From contig NZ_CP126994.1 in the NCBI RefSeq assembly GCF_030252425.1, forward strand, positions 1,550,001 through 1,614,000: a stretch of 64,000 nucleotides of DNA, given 5' to 3'. Shown one piece after another: positions 46,718-53,885 of the stretch (position 1 is its first letter; each line of letters begins with the position of its first letter). The notes below the pieces were generated by a model. The model worked only from the letters and a program-made list of their open reading frames with translations, searched no databases and was not told the DNA's origin. The translations under genes were made by a program, and so were the position numbers. Source of the stretch: Acidisoma sp. PAMC 29798. GTDB taxonomy: Bacteria > Pseudomonadota > Alphaproteobacteria > Acetobacterales > Acetobacteraceae.

Positions 46718-46813
46718 CTAGACGATCCCCTGGGTGCGGAGTGCGATGAACGCGACCAGGGCCAGGGTGGCGCTGACGGAGATCAGGTAGAACAGTTTCG
46801 TCCGGTTGCTCAT
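46718..46813 (-). CDS. Possible 31-aa single-span membrane protein
   Basis: A short frame encoding one hydrophobic helix (LFYLISVSATLALVAFIAL) with a basic N-terminus and a short polar end. It lies convergent to the exported protein, 8 bases past its stop. A TGAGAG lies before the ATG. It looks like the many small inner-membrane proteins annotated in bacteria, but nothing else supports it. Confidence 0.4.
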   Translation of the reverse strand: MSNRTKLFYLISVSATLALVAFIALRTQGIV

Positions 46814-46993
46814 GACACACTCTCAAAGTCAGGGGCGTCATATAGTCCTGATGGACGGTTTCGTTGCATACGCGAACGCATGGCTGTGTCGGCGGCGCAG
46901 TGTTACAGACCGTCTCGAGAGACCGGCCTCTTCACCGCAGATCGCTGCGAATTATCAACATGCGAAGGGCGAGCAACAAGGAGATCGGCCGAT

Positions 46994-47278
46994 ATGACGC
47001 GTCGGTTTCAACGCAATTCACCGGAGATGGAAGCCGCCATCCGAGCGGGCATAGCGGCCGATCCGGATGCGTCCGCGTGGACGGAGCACGACTTCGCGAC
47101 GGCGAACGCCTGACAGACGTCCCTCATGTCATGCGCGCTTACGTGGGCCGCAGAAGGAACCAACGAAAGAATTGGTGTCGCTGCGGCTCGATCGGGAAGT
47201 GACGGCGGCGCTGCGCGAATAGGGCCGGGTTGGCAAACAAGGGTCGCGGAGATCGTCCGGAAAGCAGTGCTAGGCTAA
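46994..47278 (+). pseudogene. BrnA/CopG-like antitoxin gene, multiply frameshifted
   Basis: The first 39 codons (after an AAGGAG site) encode NSPEMEAAIRAGIAADPDAS, like the start of BrnA-type antitoxins. The match continues in other frames: LTDVPHVMRA (frame of 47104), KELVSLRLDREVTAALRE (frame of 47145) and GPGWQTRVAEIVRKAVLG to a TAA at 47276 (back in the first frame). At least three indels have broken the gene. No BrnT toxin gene is upstream. Confidence 0.65.
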
Positions 47279-47319
47279 CCCGCAGTCTGCCGAGTTGCAG
47301 ACAATCCCGTCGTGAAGTG

Positions 47320-47623
47320 TGTTCGCGACGGGATTCGAACCCACGGCCCCAGGATTCGTACCACTTCGGCTTTCGCCGCCGACGCCGCATGGGGCGCCGT
47401 TCGTGGTCTGGACTGTCCCTTCGCCTTAGGTTGAAAACCCTTAGGCGCCACCCATCCAGTCTCTACACCTTCCCGGGTCTTTCGGCCGGGCTTGGCTCGG
47501 GATCGGCAAGACCCAAGAGGGCCGAAGCTTTCCCCGACTTTGAGCGGTTCCGCCGCGCCGTTTCCGCACGCGACGCCCAATTCAATAGGAATCCTGTGCT
47601 CTATCCTGCTGAGCTACGCGAAC
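47320..47623 (-). tRNA. tRNA-Arg (CCU anticodon), interrupted by a group I intron
   Basis: Exon 1 (47623-47587) gives acceptor GTTCGCG, the D arm, and anticodon stem CAGGA with TTCCT. Exon 2 (47356-47320) gives AA, TCCTG, the T arm with TTCGAAT, and acceptor CGCGAAC plus discriminator A. Joined, the anticodon loop reads TTCCTAA with anticodon CCU. The encoded bases after the discriminator are CAC, so CCA must be added. The 230-nt insertion lies just after the anticodon, the site known for the Agrobacterium tRNA-Arg(CCU) intron. Confidence 0.92.
47357..47586 (-). ncRNA. Group I self-splicing intron in tRNA-Arg(CCU)
   Basis: A 230-nt insertion. The 5' exon ends in U and the intron ends in G, as required. 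CCU of the exon can pair with GGG 9-11 nt into the intron, placing a U-G pair at the 5' splice site (P1). Element R (GTGTAGAGACTGGA) pairs with element S (ACAGTCCA) to form P7, and between them CGCC/GGCG and GGGTT/AACCT form P8. No open reading frame of a homing endonuclease is inside, so it is a minimal ribozyme. Confidence 0.9.
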
Positions 47624-47686
47624 ACACGCGCCGTTCATACCGTCGCCCGGCCACACCGGCAAGGACGCCGGGCACCACTCCGCGCG

Positions 47687-48367
47687 TTATCGGTCATCAG
47701 CGCCGGCCAGAATGCGCGCCGAGAGGCTCTTCATCGCCTCCAAGGCCTCGCGCGGTTCCGTGCGCTCATAAGACACCGGCGAAACATGCGCGAGGTGGAT
47801 GACGCCGCTATTGCAGATCAGAAATTCCGAGGACCGGGGCAGGCGCCAATCGGCGGCATCGTTCTCATCGGGCACGTTATTGCCCATCTGCGTGTAAATG
47901 CGACGCAGAACGGGCGGAATTTCACCGACGATGCCGAAGGCGGCTGCGACCTTGTTGCCGACATCGATCAAAATCGGAAAGCTGACGAGGTTGCTCTCGG
48001 CCACCACCGCCGCTCGGCTCGCTTTCTGCGGCGAGATCGCGAGGATTGAGGCACCGGCTCTGTGGCAATCGCCCGCGATGTCCTCGAACGCACGCAGCGT
48101 CAAGGTGCAAGGCGCGCTCCATCCACCGCGATAGAACAGGACCAAGACAGGACCCTTCGCCAGATAATCCTTCAGCCGGTGTTTCTTGCCATCGGGATCG
48201 CTAAGCGTGAAATCGGGCGCATGGTCGCCCACGGTCAAATGCGCCGCACTTGCCGCTTCGGCGCGTGCCTGCGCCTCGCCTTCCGCCAATTCGCAGAGGA
48301 TCGCCTTATCCGCGCGCTCCAGCATCGAACTCTTGAAGGCACGAAGTTGACCGTTCAACGACTTCAT
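47687..48367 (-). CDS. Peroxiredoxin-like (AhpC/TSA) protein lacking the first Cys
   Basis: A 226-aa thioredoxin-fold protein of the AhpC/TSA peroxiredoxin-like family: GDHAPDFTLSDPDG near residue 50, then LVLFYRGGW. Family members usually read GGWCPYC there, but this one reads GGWSAPC, with Ser84 in place of the first Cys and Cys87 kept. Peroxidase activity is therefore uncertain. It is divergent from a LysR regulator with a palindrome between, so it is probably the regulator's target. Confidence 0.85.
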   Translation of the reverse strand: MKSLNGQLRAFKSSMLERADKAILCELAEGEAQARAEAASAAHLTVGDHAPDFTLSDPDGKKHRLKDYLAKGPVLVLFYRGGWSAPCTLTLRAFEDIAGDCHRAGASILAISPQKASRAAVVAESNLVSFPILIDVGNKVAAAFGIVGEIPPVLRRIYTQMGNNVPDENDAADWRLPRSSEFLICNSGVIHLAHVSPVSYERTEPREALEAMKSLSARILAGADDR

Positions 48368-48394
48368 TGCGATACCTGATTGGCTGTCGACCCT

Positions 48395-48409
48395 CTGCAA
48401 TTATTGCAG
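48395..48409. promoter_or_regulatory. Probable LysR operator
   Basis: A 15-bp palindrome CTGCAAT-T-ATTGCAG that fits the LysR T-N11-A rule. It lies between the divergent peroxiredoxin-like gene and the LysR gene, 28 bases from the former and 104 from the latter. Confidence 0.6.
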
Positions 48410-48512
48410 GGCTGAGATCGAACTGTCCACCACTGCAACGCTAAATGGTTCATACCTGATCCAATTGTAATGGCGCTGGCCGAGATAACATTCATGCGGC
48501 AGGATATGACCC

Positions 48513-49442
48513 ATGGATCTCCTCGCTGCCTTCCGCTGTTTCGTCCGCGTCGCGGAAACAGGGTCGTTTTCCGCTGTTGCGCGGGAGGTCGGGTCCACGC
48601 AGCCGGCCATTTCCCGCCAGATTGCCGCGCTTGAGGCGCATTTTGACGTTCGCCTGATCCAGCGCACCACGCGCAGCCTGACCTTCACCCAGGATGGGCA
48701 GGATCTTCTCGCCCATGCGCGGCGGGTCTTGGAAACTGTGGAGGAGACGGAGGAAATTCTCGGCAAGCGCCGTGCCTCGCCGTCCGGCACGGTGCGGATT
48801 GCCTCCTCGACCGCCATGGCGCGTATGCACATCATCCCGCGTCTGCCACGGCTGTTGCAGCGCTATCCGCAGTTGGAGATCGAGGCCAGTATTTCGGAAC
48901 AGGCCCAGGATTTGGTGGCGGAAAACCTCGATCTCGCCATTCGCGCGGGGGCGATTGCCGATTCCTCCCTCGTCGCGCGCCAGCTGGGCTCCACCGGCCG
49001 CGCCGTGCTCGTCGGCACCGATTATATCGAAAAGCATGGCGAGCCGCAGACCCCGGCGGACCTCGCGAGCCATGAGTGCATCGTCTATACGGGCGGTTTC
49101 GGGCCGCAGCGCGCCTTGTCCAACGTGTGGGAATTCGGCGGGGCGGAGGGCACGACTTCGGTCGAGGTTCATGGCCGCTTCCGGTCTGACAGCATCGAGG
49201 GCATCAGTGACGCCGTGCGCGCCGGACTCGGCATCAGCCGCCTGCCCATCTGGATGTTTACGGACGATATCGCCGCCGGGCGATTGAAGGCGATCCTGAC
49301 CGACTGGCAGCCACCTCGGGTGCCGATCCATGCGGTCTATCCCTCCCGTCGGCATCTGGCGCCGCGCGTCCGTGCGGTGATCGACTTCTTCGTCAATGAG
49401 TTTAGGCTCGACCCCACGGTTTCAGACTATGCGAGTATCTGA
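48513..49442 (+). CDS. LysR-family transcriptional regulator
   Basis: A 309-aa regulator with an N-terminal winged helix-turn-helix (FVRVAETGSFSAVAREVGST, then QPAISRQIAALE) and a C-terminal ligand-binding domain. It probably controls itself and the divergent peroxiredoxin-like gene through the intergenic palindrome. The inducer is unknown. Confidence 0.93.
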   Translation: MDLLAAFRCFVRVAETGSFSAVAREVGSTQPAISRQIAALEAHFDVRLIQRTTRSLTFTQDGQDLLAHARRVLETVEETEEILGKRRASPSGTVRIASSTAMARMHIIPRLPRLLQRYPQLEIEASISEQAQDLVAENLDLAIRAGAIADSSLVARQLGSTGRAVLVGTDYIEKHGEPQTPADLASHECIVYTGGFGPQRALSNVWEFGGAEGTTSVEVHGRFRSDSIEGISDAVRAGLGISRLPIWMFTDDIAAGRLKAILTDWQPPRVPIHAVYPSRRHLAPRVRAVIDFFVNEFRLDPTVSDYASI

Positions 49443-49577
49443 TCCGTGGCGGTCATGAAGCAGAGAGACGCTTCGGGATAGCAACGGCTGGGGCGGAAGG
49501 CGTAAAGGGAAGAGCGATCGGCGCAAGACATCCTCTTGTGCGGTCCAAAAAAAGACTTTGGCGGAAAGATCGCGGCC

Positions 49578-50246
49578 ATGAACATGCTGGCCTTCTCTCG
49601 GGCACCTTTGTCCGTCGAGATTATTTACGACCTTGTTTGTCCGTGGTGTTTCATCGGCACCCGCCGGTTGGTCCGCGCCCTGCGCCGGCGGCCCGAGCTT
49701 GGCATGAACATCCAGTGGCGCCCCTTTCTGCTCAATCCGGATATGCCGCGCGCCGGCATGTCCCGCGCGGATTATGTCGTGCGGAAATTCGGCGCCGAGG
49801 ATCGCGCGCGCAGGCTGTTCACTTCGATCACCGATATCGGACGCGGGGAGGGCATCCTATTCCGGTTCGATCGCATCCGCCGCACGCCGAGCAGCGTCGA
49901 TGCCCATCGGCTGGTGCGCTTCGCGGCGGCGCTGGGCCGCGCTGAAGTTGTGGCGGACGCCCTTTTCACCGCCTATTTCACGGATGGCCTCGATATCGGC
50001 AGCCTGGACGTTCTGGTCTCGGTTGGGCGCCAATGCGGGCTGGAGCCTGTGGCGGTGCGGAACCATCTGCTGACGGATGACGCAATCGAGCAGGTGCATG
50101 GGGATAATCTTCGCTCGCACCGCCTCGGCATCAATGGCGCGCCCTGTTTCATCGTCGGTCGTCGCCACGCCATCGCCGGCGCTCAGGAGCCTGAGGTACT
50201 CGAATGCCTTCTGAACGTCGCGGCGCTCGACATGGCGGACGGGTAG
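49578..50246 (+). CDS. DsbA-family oxidoreductase (FrnE-like)
   Basis: A 222-aa thioredoxin-fold protein with an inserted helical domain. The active site is CPWC (DLVCPWCFIGTRRL), and the cis-Pro region reads NGAPCFIVG near the end. There is no signal peptide, so it is cytoplasmic like FrnE/2-hydroxychromene isomerase relatives. ATG 49578 is chosen over the longer frame for its distance from GGCGGA. Confidence 0.88.
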   Translation: MNMLAFSRAPLSVEIIYDLVCPWCFIGTRRLVRALRRRPELGMNIQWRPFLLNPDMPRAGMSRADYVVRKFGAEDRARRLFTSITDIGRGEGILFRFDRIRRTPSSVDAHRLVRFAAALGRAEVVADALFTAYFTDGLDIGSLDVLVSVGRQCGLEPVAVRNHLLTDDAIEQVHGDNLRSHRLGINGAPCFIVGRRHAIAGAQEPEVLECLLNVAALDMADG

Positions 50247-50456
50247 TTACCCCTTCGCCTTGAGCGGCTTATGGGCGCGGTCCACAAGGCGGCGCAGCAA
50301 ACCGGGCGGCTTCGCAGGTTCGGCCGGTTTCTTCGCTGCGATGGCCTGTACCTTCTCCCGGTCCTTCGAATGCAGCCACTTATCGAGCGTCATGCCCGCC
50401 TTTTCGGCGCGCTTCGTCTCGTAAGCCTTCTGCGAATCGGTCATTTTTCGGGTCAT
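50247..50456 (-). CDS. Small basic hypothetical protein (69 aa)
   Basis: A Lys/Ala-rich 69-residue protein (DSQKAYETKRAEKAGMTLD near the start). CAGGGAG lies six bases before the ATG at 50456. It shares its last base boundary with the DsbA-like gene, which ends at 50246 on the other strand. No family I can name; composition suggests a nucleic-acid or ribosome-associated role, unproven. Confidence 0.65.
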   Translation of the reverse strand: MTRKMTDSQKAYETKRAEKAGMTLDKWLHSKDREKVQAIAAKKPAEPAKPPGLLRRLVDRAHKPLKAKG

Positions 50457-50501
50457 GCCGTACTCCCTGCACGTGTTTGGATCATTGCGATCAGCCCTGT
50501 T

Positions 50502-50569
50502 GGTGGACGACGCTGCGCTCATCCACCCTACGATGGTCCGTAGGGCGGAAAAGCGAAGCGCATTCCGCC
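50502..50569. repeat. Pair of GTAGGG-type palindromic repeats
   Basis: An inverted copy (GGTGGACGACGCTGCGC then TCATCCACC, 50502-50531) and a direct copy (GTAGGGCGGAAAAGCGAAGC then GCATTCCGCC, 50540-50569), arranged head to head between divergent genes. Confidence 0.85.
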
Positions 50570-50607
50570 ATGAGGGCCGGACTCTAGAGGACGAGGATTA
50601 GCCCACG

Positions 50608-50943
50608 ATGGAACCACGCGTGAAGGCCCAGCTTTGGGTGCAGATGGCGCTGCGCCTGGGGGACCGGGACGGGCGGCCCGGCATGGTACTGCGGCGGGGC
50701 GATGCCGATGCCGGCGGCATTCTCGTCGTACTGCGGAACCGGGCAGGGGCTGTCTGCGTGCTGTCGCAGACCCGCACCACCGGCGGCGACCTCGCCTGGA
50801 TGCGCTCGACCGGCGCGGACCCCGTGGAGCAGGACAAGGCGGATGCCTATGTCGCGCGCCAGATCAAGATCGACCCGGACCTCTGGGTTCTCGAATTCGA
50901 GGCGGACGACTTTTTGCCGCCCTTCGAGGGCAAGATTCTTTAG
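50608..50943 (+). CDS. DUF1491 family protein
   Basis: A 111-aa alphaproteobacterial protein matching DUF1491: VKAQLWVQMALRLGD at the start, VLRRGDADAGGILVVL, and a conserved IDPDLWVLEFE near the end. The function is unknown. GAGGA lies about 10-12 bases before the ATG. It converges on hemF with a 4-base gap. Confidence 0.85.
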   Translation: MEPRVKAQLWVQMALRLGDRDGRPGMVLRRGDADAGGILVVLRNRAGAVCVLSQTRTTGGDLAWMRSTGADPVEQDKADAYVARQIKIDPDLWVLEFEADDFLPPFEGKIL

Positions 50944-50947
50944 CCGC

Positions 50948-51844
50948 CTATGCCCAGGTGACTTCCGGCGGCAGGCTCATCAGGATCGCCTCGACATTGC
51001 CGCCGGTCTTGAGGCCGAACAGCGTGCCGCGATCGTAGAGCAGGTTGAACTCTACGTAGCGGCCCCGGCGCATCAATTGATGCGCGCGGTCTTCGCTCGT
51101 CCAGGGCAGATGCATCCGGCGCCGGACGATGGCGGGATAGGCGTTCAGGAAGGCGAGGCCGACATCGCGCGTGAAGCCGAAATCCGCCTCCACATCGCCG
51201 GTATTGTGCTGATCGTAGAAAATTCCGCCCAGGCCGCGCGGTTCGTCGCGGTGGGGGAGATAGAAATACGTGTCGCACCAGGCCTTGAAGCGTTCGTAGA
51301 AATCCGGCCCATGCGCGTCGCAGGCGGCCTGAAGGGCGGCATGAAAGGTCGCTCCGTCTGCCAGCGCGTCAGGCGCGTCGAGTCGCATCGGCGTCAGGTC
51401 GGCGCCGCCCGCGAACCAACCATGGCGCGTGATGAGCATGCGCGTATTCATATGAACGGCGGGCACCAAGGGGCTTTGCGGATGGGCGACGATGCTGATG
51501 CCCGAGGCCCAGAAGCGCGGATCGTCCGCCGCACCGGGAACCTTGTCGCGGAATTCGGGACTGAATTCGCCTGAGACGGTGGAGATATTGACGCCGACCT
51601 TCTCGAACACCCGGCCGCGCATCACGCTGGTGACGCCGCCACCGCCATGAGAGCCGTCCTGCGTCGGACGCTCCCAGCTGTTGCGGGTGAAGCGCCCGGC
51701 CGGCAGATGCGCGAGCGCGCCGGTCGCCTCTGTTTCGATCGTCTCGAAACTGTCGCAGATTTTGTCGCGGAGTTCGCGGAACCACGCCTGTGCGCGTTCG
51801 CGGATCGCGGCATGATCGGGAGCATCGTTAAATGCGTCGAGCAT
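50948..51844 (-). CDS. hemF: Oxygen-dependent coproporphyrinogen III oxidase
   Basis: Converts coproporphyrinogen III to protoporphyrinogen IX with oxygen in haem synthesis. Family segments include [45 protein letters not shown] and [14 protein letters not shown]. It is 298 aa from the ATG at 51844, which has AAGGA eight bases upstream; the longer open frame is not family-like. It is divergent from the petABC haem-protein operon. Confidence 0.95.
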   Translation of the reverse strand: MLDAFNDAPDHAAIRERAQAWFRELRDKICDSFETIETEATGALAHLPAGRFTRNSWERPTQDGSHGGGGVTSVMRGRVFEKVGVNISTVSGEFSPEFRDKVPGAADDPRFWASGISIVAHPQSPLVPAVHMNTRMLITRHGWFAGGADLTPMRLDAPDALADGATFHAALQAACDAHGPDFYERFKAWCDTYFYLPHRDEPRGLGGIFYDQHNTGDVEADFGFTRDVGLAFLNAYPAIVRRRMHLPWTSEDRAHQLMRRGRYVEFNLLYDRGTLFGLKTGGNVEAILMSLPPEVTWA

Positions 51845-51986
51845 CTTGGTATCCTTCGTCTTGCCCCCGCGAACCAAGCCCCGCGAGCGGGTAGAGGCGT
51901 GTTGCCAGGGATCGGCGGCGGCTTCTAGTATGACGGTCAATGACTTGCCATGGGCGCGCCGCTGTTGTTGATGCGGCGCGTCGGTG

Positions 51987-52023
51987 TGGCAAGTGCCAGA
52001 TTGGCAAGTGCCGGTGGCAAGTG
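51987..52023. repeat. Three direct TGGCAAGTG repeats upstream of petA
   Basis: TGGCAAGTG occurs at 51987, 52002 and 52015 (spacings 15 and 13), 57 bases before the petA ATG in the hemF-petA gap. The position fits an operator for either gene. Confidence 0.6.
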
Positions 52024-52079
52024 GTTGAAGCAATAGGTTCGGTTGACTGCCGTGAGGCGGTCCTGTGTCGAGGTGGTTA

Positions 52080-52676
52080 ATGGCTGGACCTGCTGAGTCC
52101 CTTCCGACGGCCCATGTTGCCGGGCAAACTGCAAATGGGCATGACGCCCATGGGCATGAGGGGCCACGGCGCGATTTCCTGATCATGGCGCTGGCCTGCA
52201 CGGCAGCGGCCGGCCTCGCCATGGCCGTCTGGCCTTTCCTCGATGTCATGGATCCGCCGCGCGCCGTGGTTACGGCGTCGGATGTCAGCGTCAATCTGGG
52301 CAGCATTCCAGCCGGCAGCGGCATTACCGTGCTATGGCGCGGCCAGCCGATCCTGATCCGCCATCGCACACCGGCCGAGATCACCGCCGAGGCGAATGTC
52401 GATATCGATCTGCTGCGCGATTCCGAGAGCGACCTCGCCCGCGTCAAGACCGGCCATCCTGAGTTCATCGTGCTCTACGGCGTCTGCGACCGGAACGGCA
52501 TCGTGGCCGTTGGCAACAACCCATCGGACGCACGCGGCAAGTGGGGCGGTTGGACCTGCCCGACGAATGGCAGCGAATATGACACGTCGGGGCGCGTGCG
52601 CTCCGGCCCGGCGCGTAAGAATTTGGCCATCCCGCCCTATGATTTCTCGTCCGCCACCACGATAACCATCGGCTGA
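52080..52676 (+). CDS. petA: Rieske-type iron-sulfur subunit of bc1 complex, cluster ligands degenerate
   Basis: A 198-aa protein with the Tat-type start [16 protein letters not shown] and a membrane anchor typical of ubiquinol-cytochrome c reductase Rieske subunits. The C-terminal domain lines up well ([18 protein letters not shown], then [14 protein letters not shown]). The two cluster boxes, normally CTHLGC and CPCHGS, read CDRNGI (136-141) and CPTNGS (160-165). The ligand cysteines 136 and 160 stay, but both ligand histidines are Arg138 and Asn163. Both disulfide cysteines are Ile141 and Thr162. A normal [2Fe-2S] Rieske cluster is not expected. The start follows a GAGGT site. Confidence 0.93.
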   Translation: MAGPAESLPTAHVAGQTANGHDAHGHEGPRRDFLIMALACTAAAGLAMAVWPFLDVMDPPRAVVTASDVSVNLGSIPAGSGITVLWRGQPILIRHRTPAEITAEANVDIDLLRDSESDLARVKTGHPEFIVLYGVCDRNGIVAVGNNPSDARGKWGGWTCPTNGSEYDTSGRVRSGPARKNLAIPPYDFSSATTITIG

Positions 52677-52694
52677 GACGGGGAGCGGTAGACG

Positions 52695-53885
52695 ATGGCG
52701 ATCGAGACGAAAGCGGCTCCTCTGGATGGCCCAGCGCGGCCACGCTTCGGCAGCACCCTGGTGCCCCGCAGCCAGGGCCTGTTATGGCATTTCGGCATTC
52801 TCGCCGCCGTGTCCCTGGCTTTGATGATGGTCACCGGCCTGTTTCTGGCCATGAACTACGCCGTCGGGTCTTATCCCTTCGAGACGATCCAGTGGATCAT
52901 GCGCGGCGTCAGCTACGGCTGGCTCATTCGGCTGATGCATATGGCAGGCACCTCGATCTTCTTCATCATCGCCTTCATCAATCTGGGCCGCAGCCTCTAC
53001 TACGGCTCCTACAAGAAGCCGCGCGAGCGGATTTGGATGCTCGGTCTCGTCACGCTGATCCTGATGATGCTGACGGCTTATACCGGCTTCCTTCTGCCCT
53101 GGGGCCAGATGTCCTATTGGTCGACGCTCGCGCTCGCCAATGTGCTCGGCGGCTTCCCCTTCATCGGCCATAACGTGGTGCGCTGGATCCTCGGCGCGGA
53201 CGCTTTGAACGAAACGACGCTGACGCATTTCTACGTCTTCCACATCCTTCTGGCCTTCGCCGTCTGCGGCGCGGTCTTCATTCATGTCCGTGGCATCCGC
53301 TCCAGCAGCGTCCATGCCACGGAGAGTGAGCACCGTGGCCCGATGGTGCCGTACCATCCGTATTACACGGTGCGCGCGGCGCTGGCGGTTCTGGTCTTCC
53401 TCATCGTTTGCTCCATCGTCGTCTTCTTCATTCCCTATACCTTCGAGAATGCCGCGAACGCGTTGCCCGGCAATCCGCTGATCATGCCCACCAATGTGGT
53501 GCCGCAATGGTATTTGCTGCCTTTCTACGCCATGAGCCGCTGCGCCGAGAGCCACTTCATCGGACTGGTTCTGGTCGTCGCAGGCTGGGCTGTGCTGTTC
53601 CTGCTGCCCTGGCTCGATACCTCGCCGGTGCGCAGCGCCCGGTATCGGCCCTTGTTCCGGCCCGCGCTGATCGCCTTCTTCGTGTTGGTGATCCTGCTCG
53701 GCTGGGCGGGTGCGCATCCCACCACGGCAGGCTGGGTCTTCCTCGACCGGCTGTTCACGCTGCTCTATTTCGCCTTCTTCCTGATCGCGCTGCCGCTGCT
53801 GGGCGCGATCGAGACGCCGCGCGAGATGCCGGTGGTGCGATCCTCGGCATTGACGCCCCGATTGCATACGCAGGAGGCACGCTGA
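52695..53885 (+). CDS. petB: Cytochrome b of bc1 complex, one haem ligand and PEWY altered
   Basis: A 396-aa membrane protein with the cytochrome b layout of about eight helices (GSYKKPRERIWMLG, LLPWGQMSYW). In helix B His82 is kept, but the residue 14 further, where the second haem histidine belongs, is Asn96 (FINLGRSLYYGS). In helix D both histidines, 183 and 197, are present. By family numbering the missing one is a haem bH ligand. The Qo motif PEWY reads PQWY (270-273). Frame and membrane segments are intact. GGGGAG precedes the ATG. Confidence 0.95.
   Translation: MAIETKAAPLDGPARPRFGSTLVPRSQGLLWHFGILAAVSLALMMVTGLFLAMNYAVGSYPFETIQWIMRGVSYGWLIRLMHMAGTSIFFIIAFINLGRSLYYGSYKKPRERIWMLGLVTLILMMLTAYTGFLLPWGQMSYWSTLALANVLGGFPFIGHNVVRWILGADALNETTLTHFYVFHILLAFAVCGAVFIHVRGIRSSSVHATESEHRGPMVPYHPYYTVRAALAVLVFLIVCSIVVFFIPYTFENAANALPGNPLIMPTNVVPQWYLLPFYAMSRCAESHFIGLVLVVAGWAVLFLLPWLDTSPVRSARYRPLFRPALIAFFVLVILLGWAGAHPTTAGWVFLDRLFTLLYFAFFLIALPLLGAIETPREMPVVRSSALTPRLHTQEAR

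Noticed and set aside
47275-47802. Open frames on both strands across the tRNA-Arg locus
   Set aside because: The region is fully explained by the tRNA exons and the group I intron; the frames are chance readings of structured RNA.
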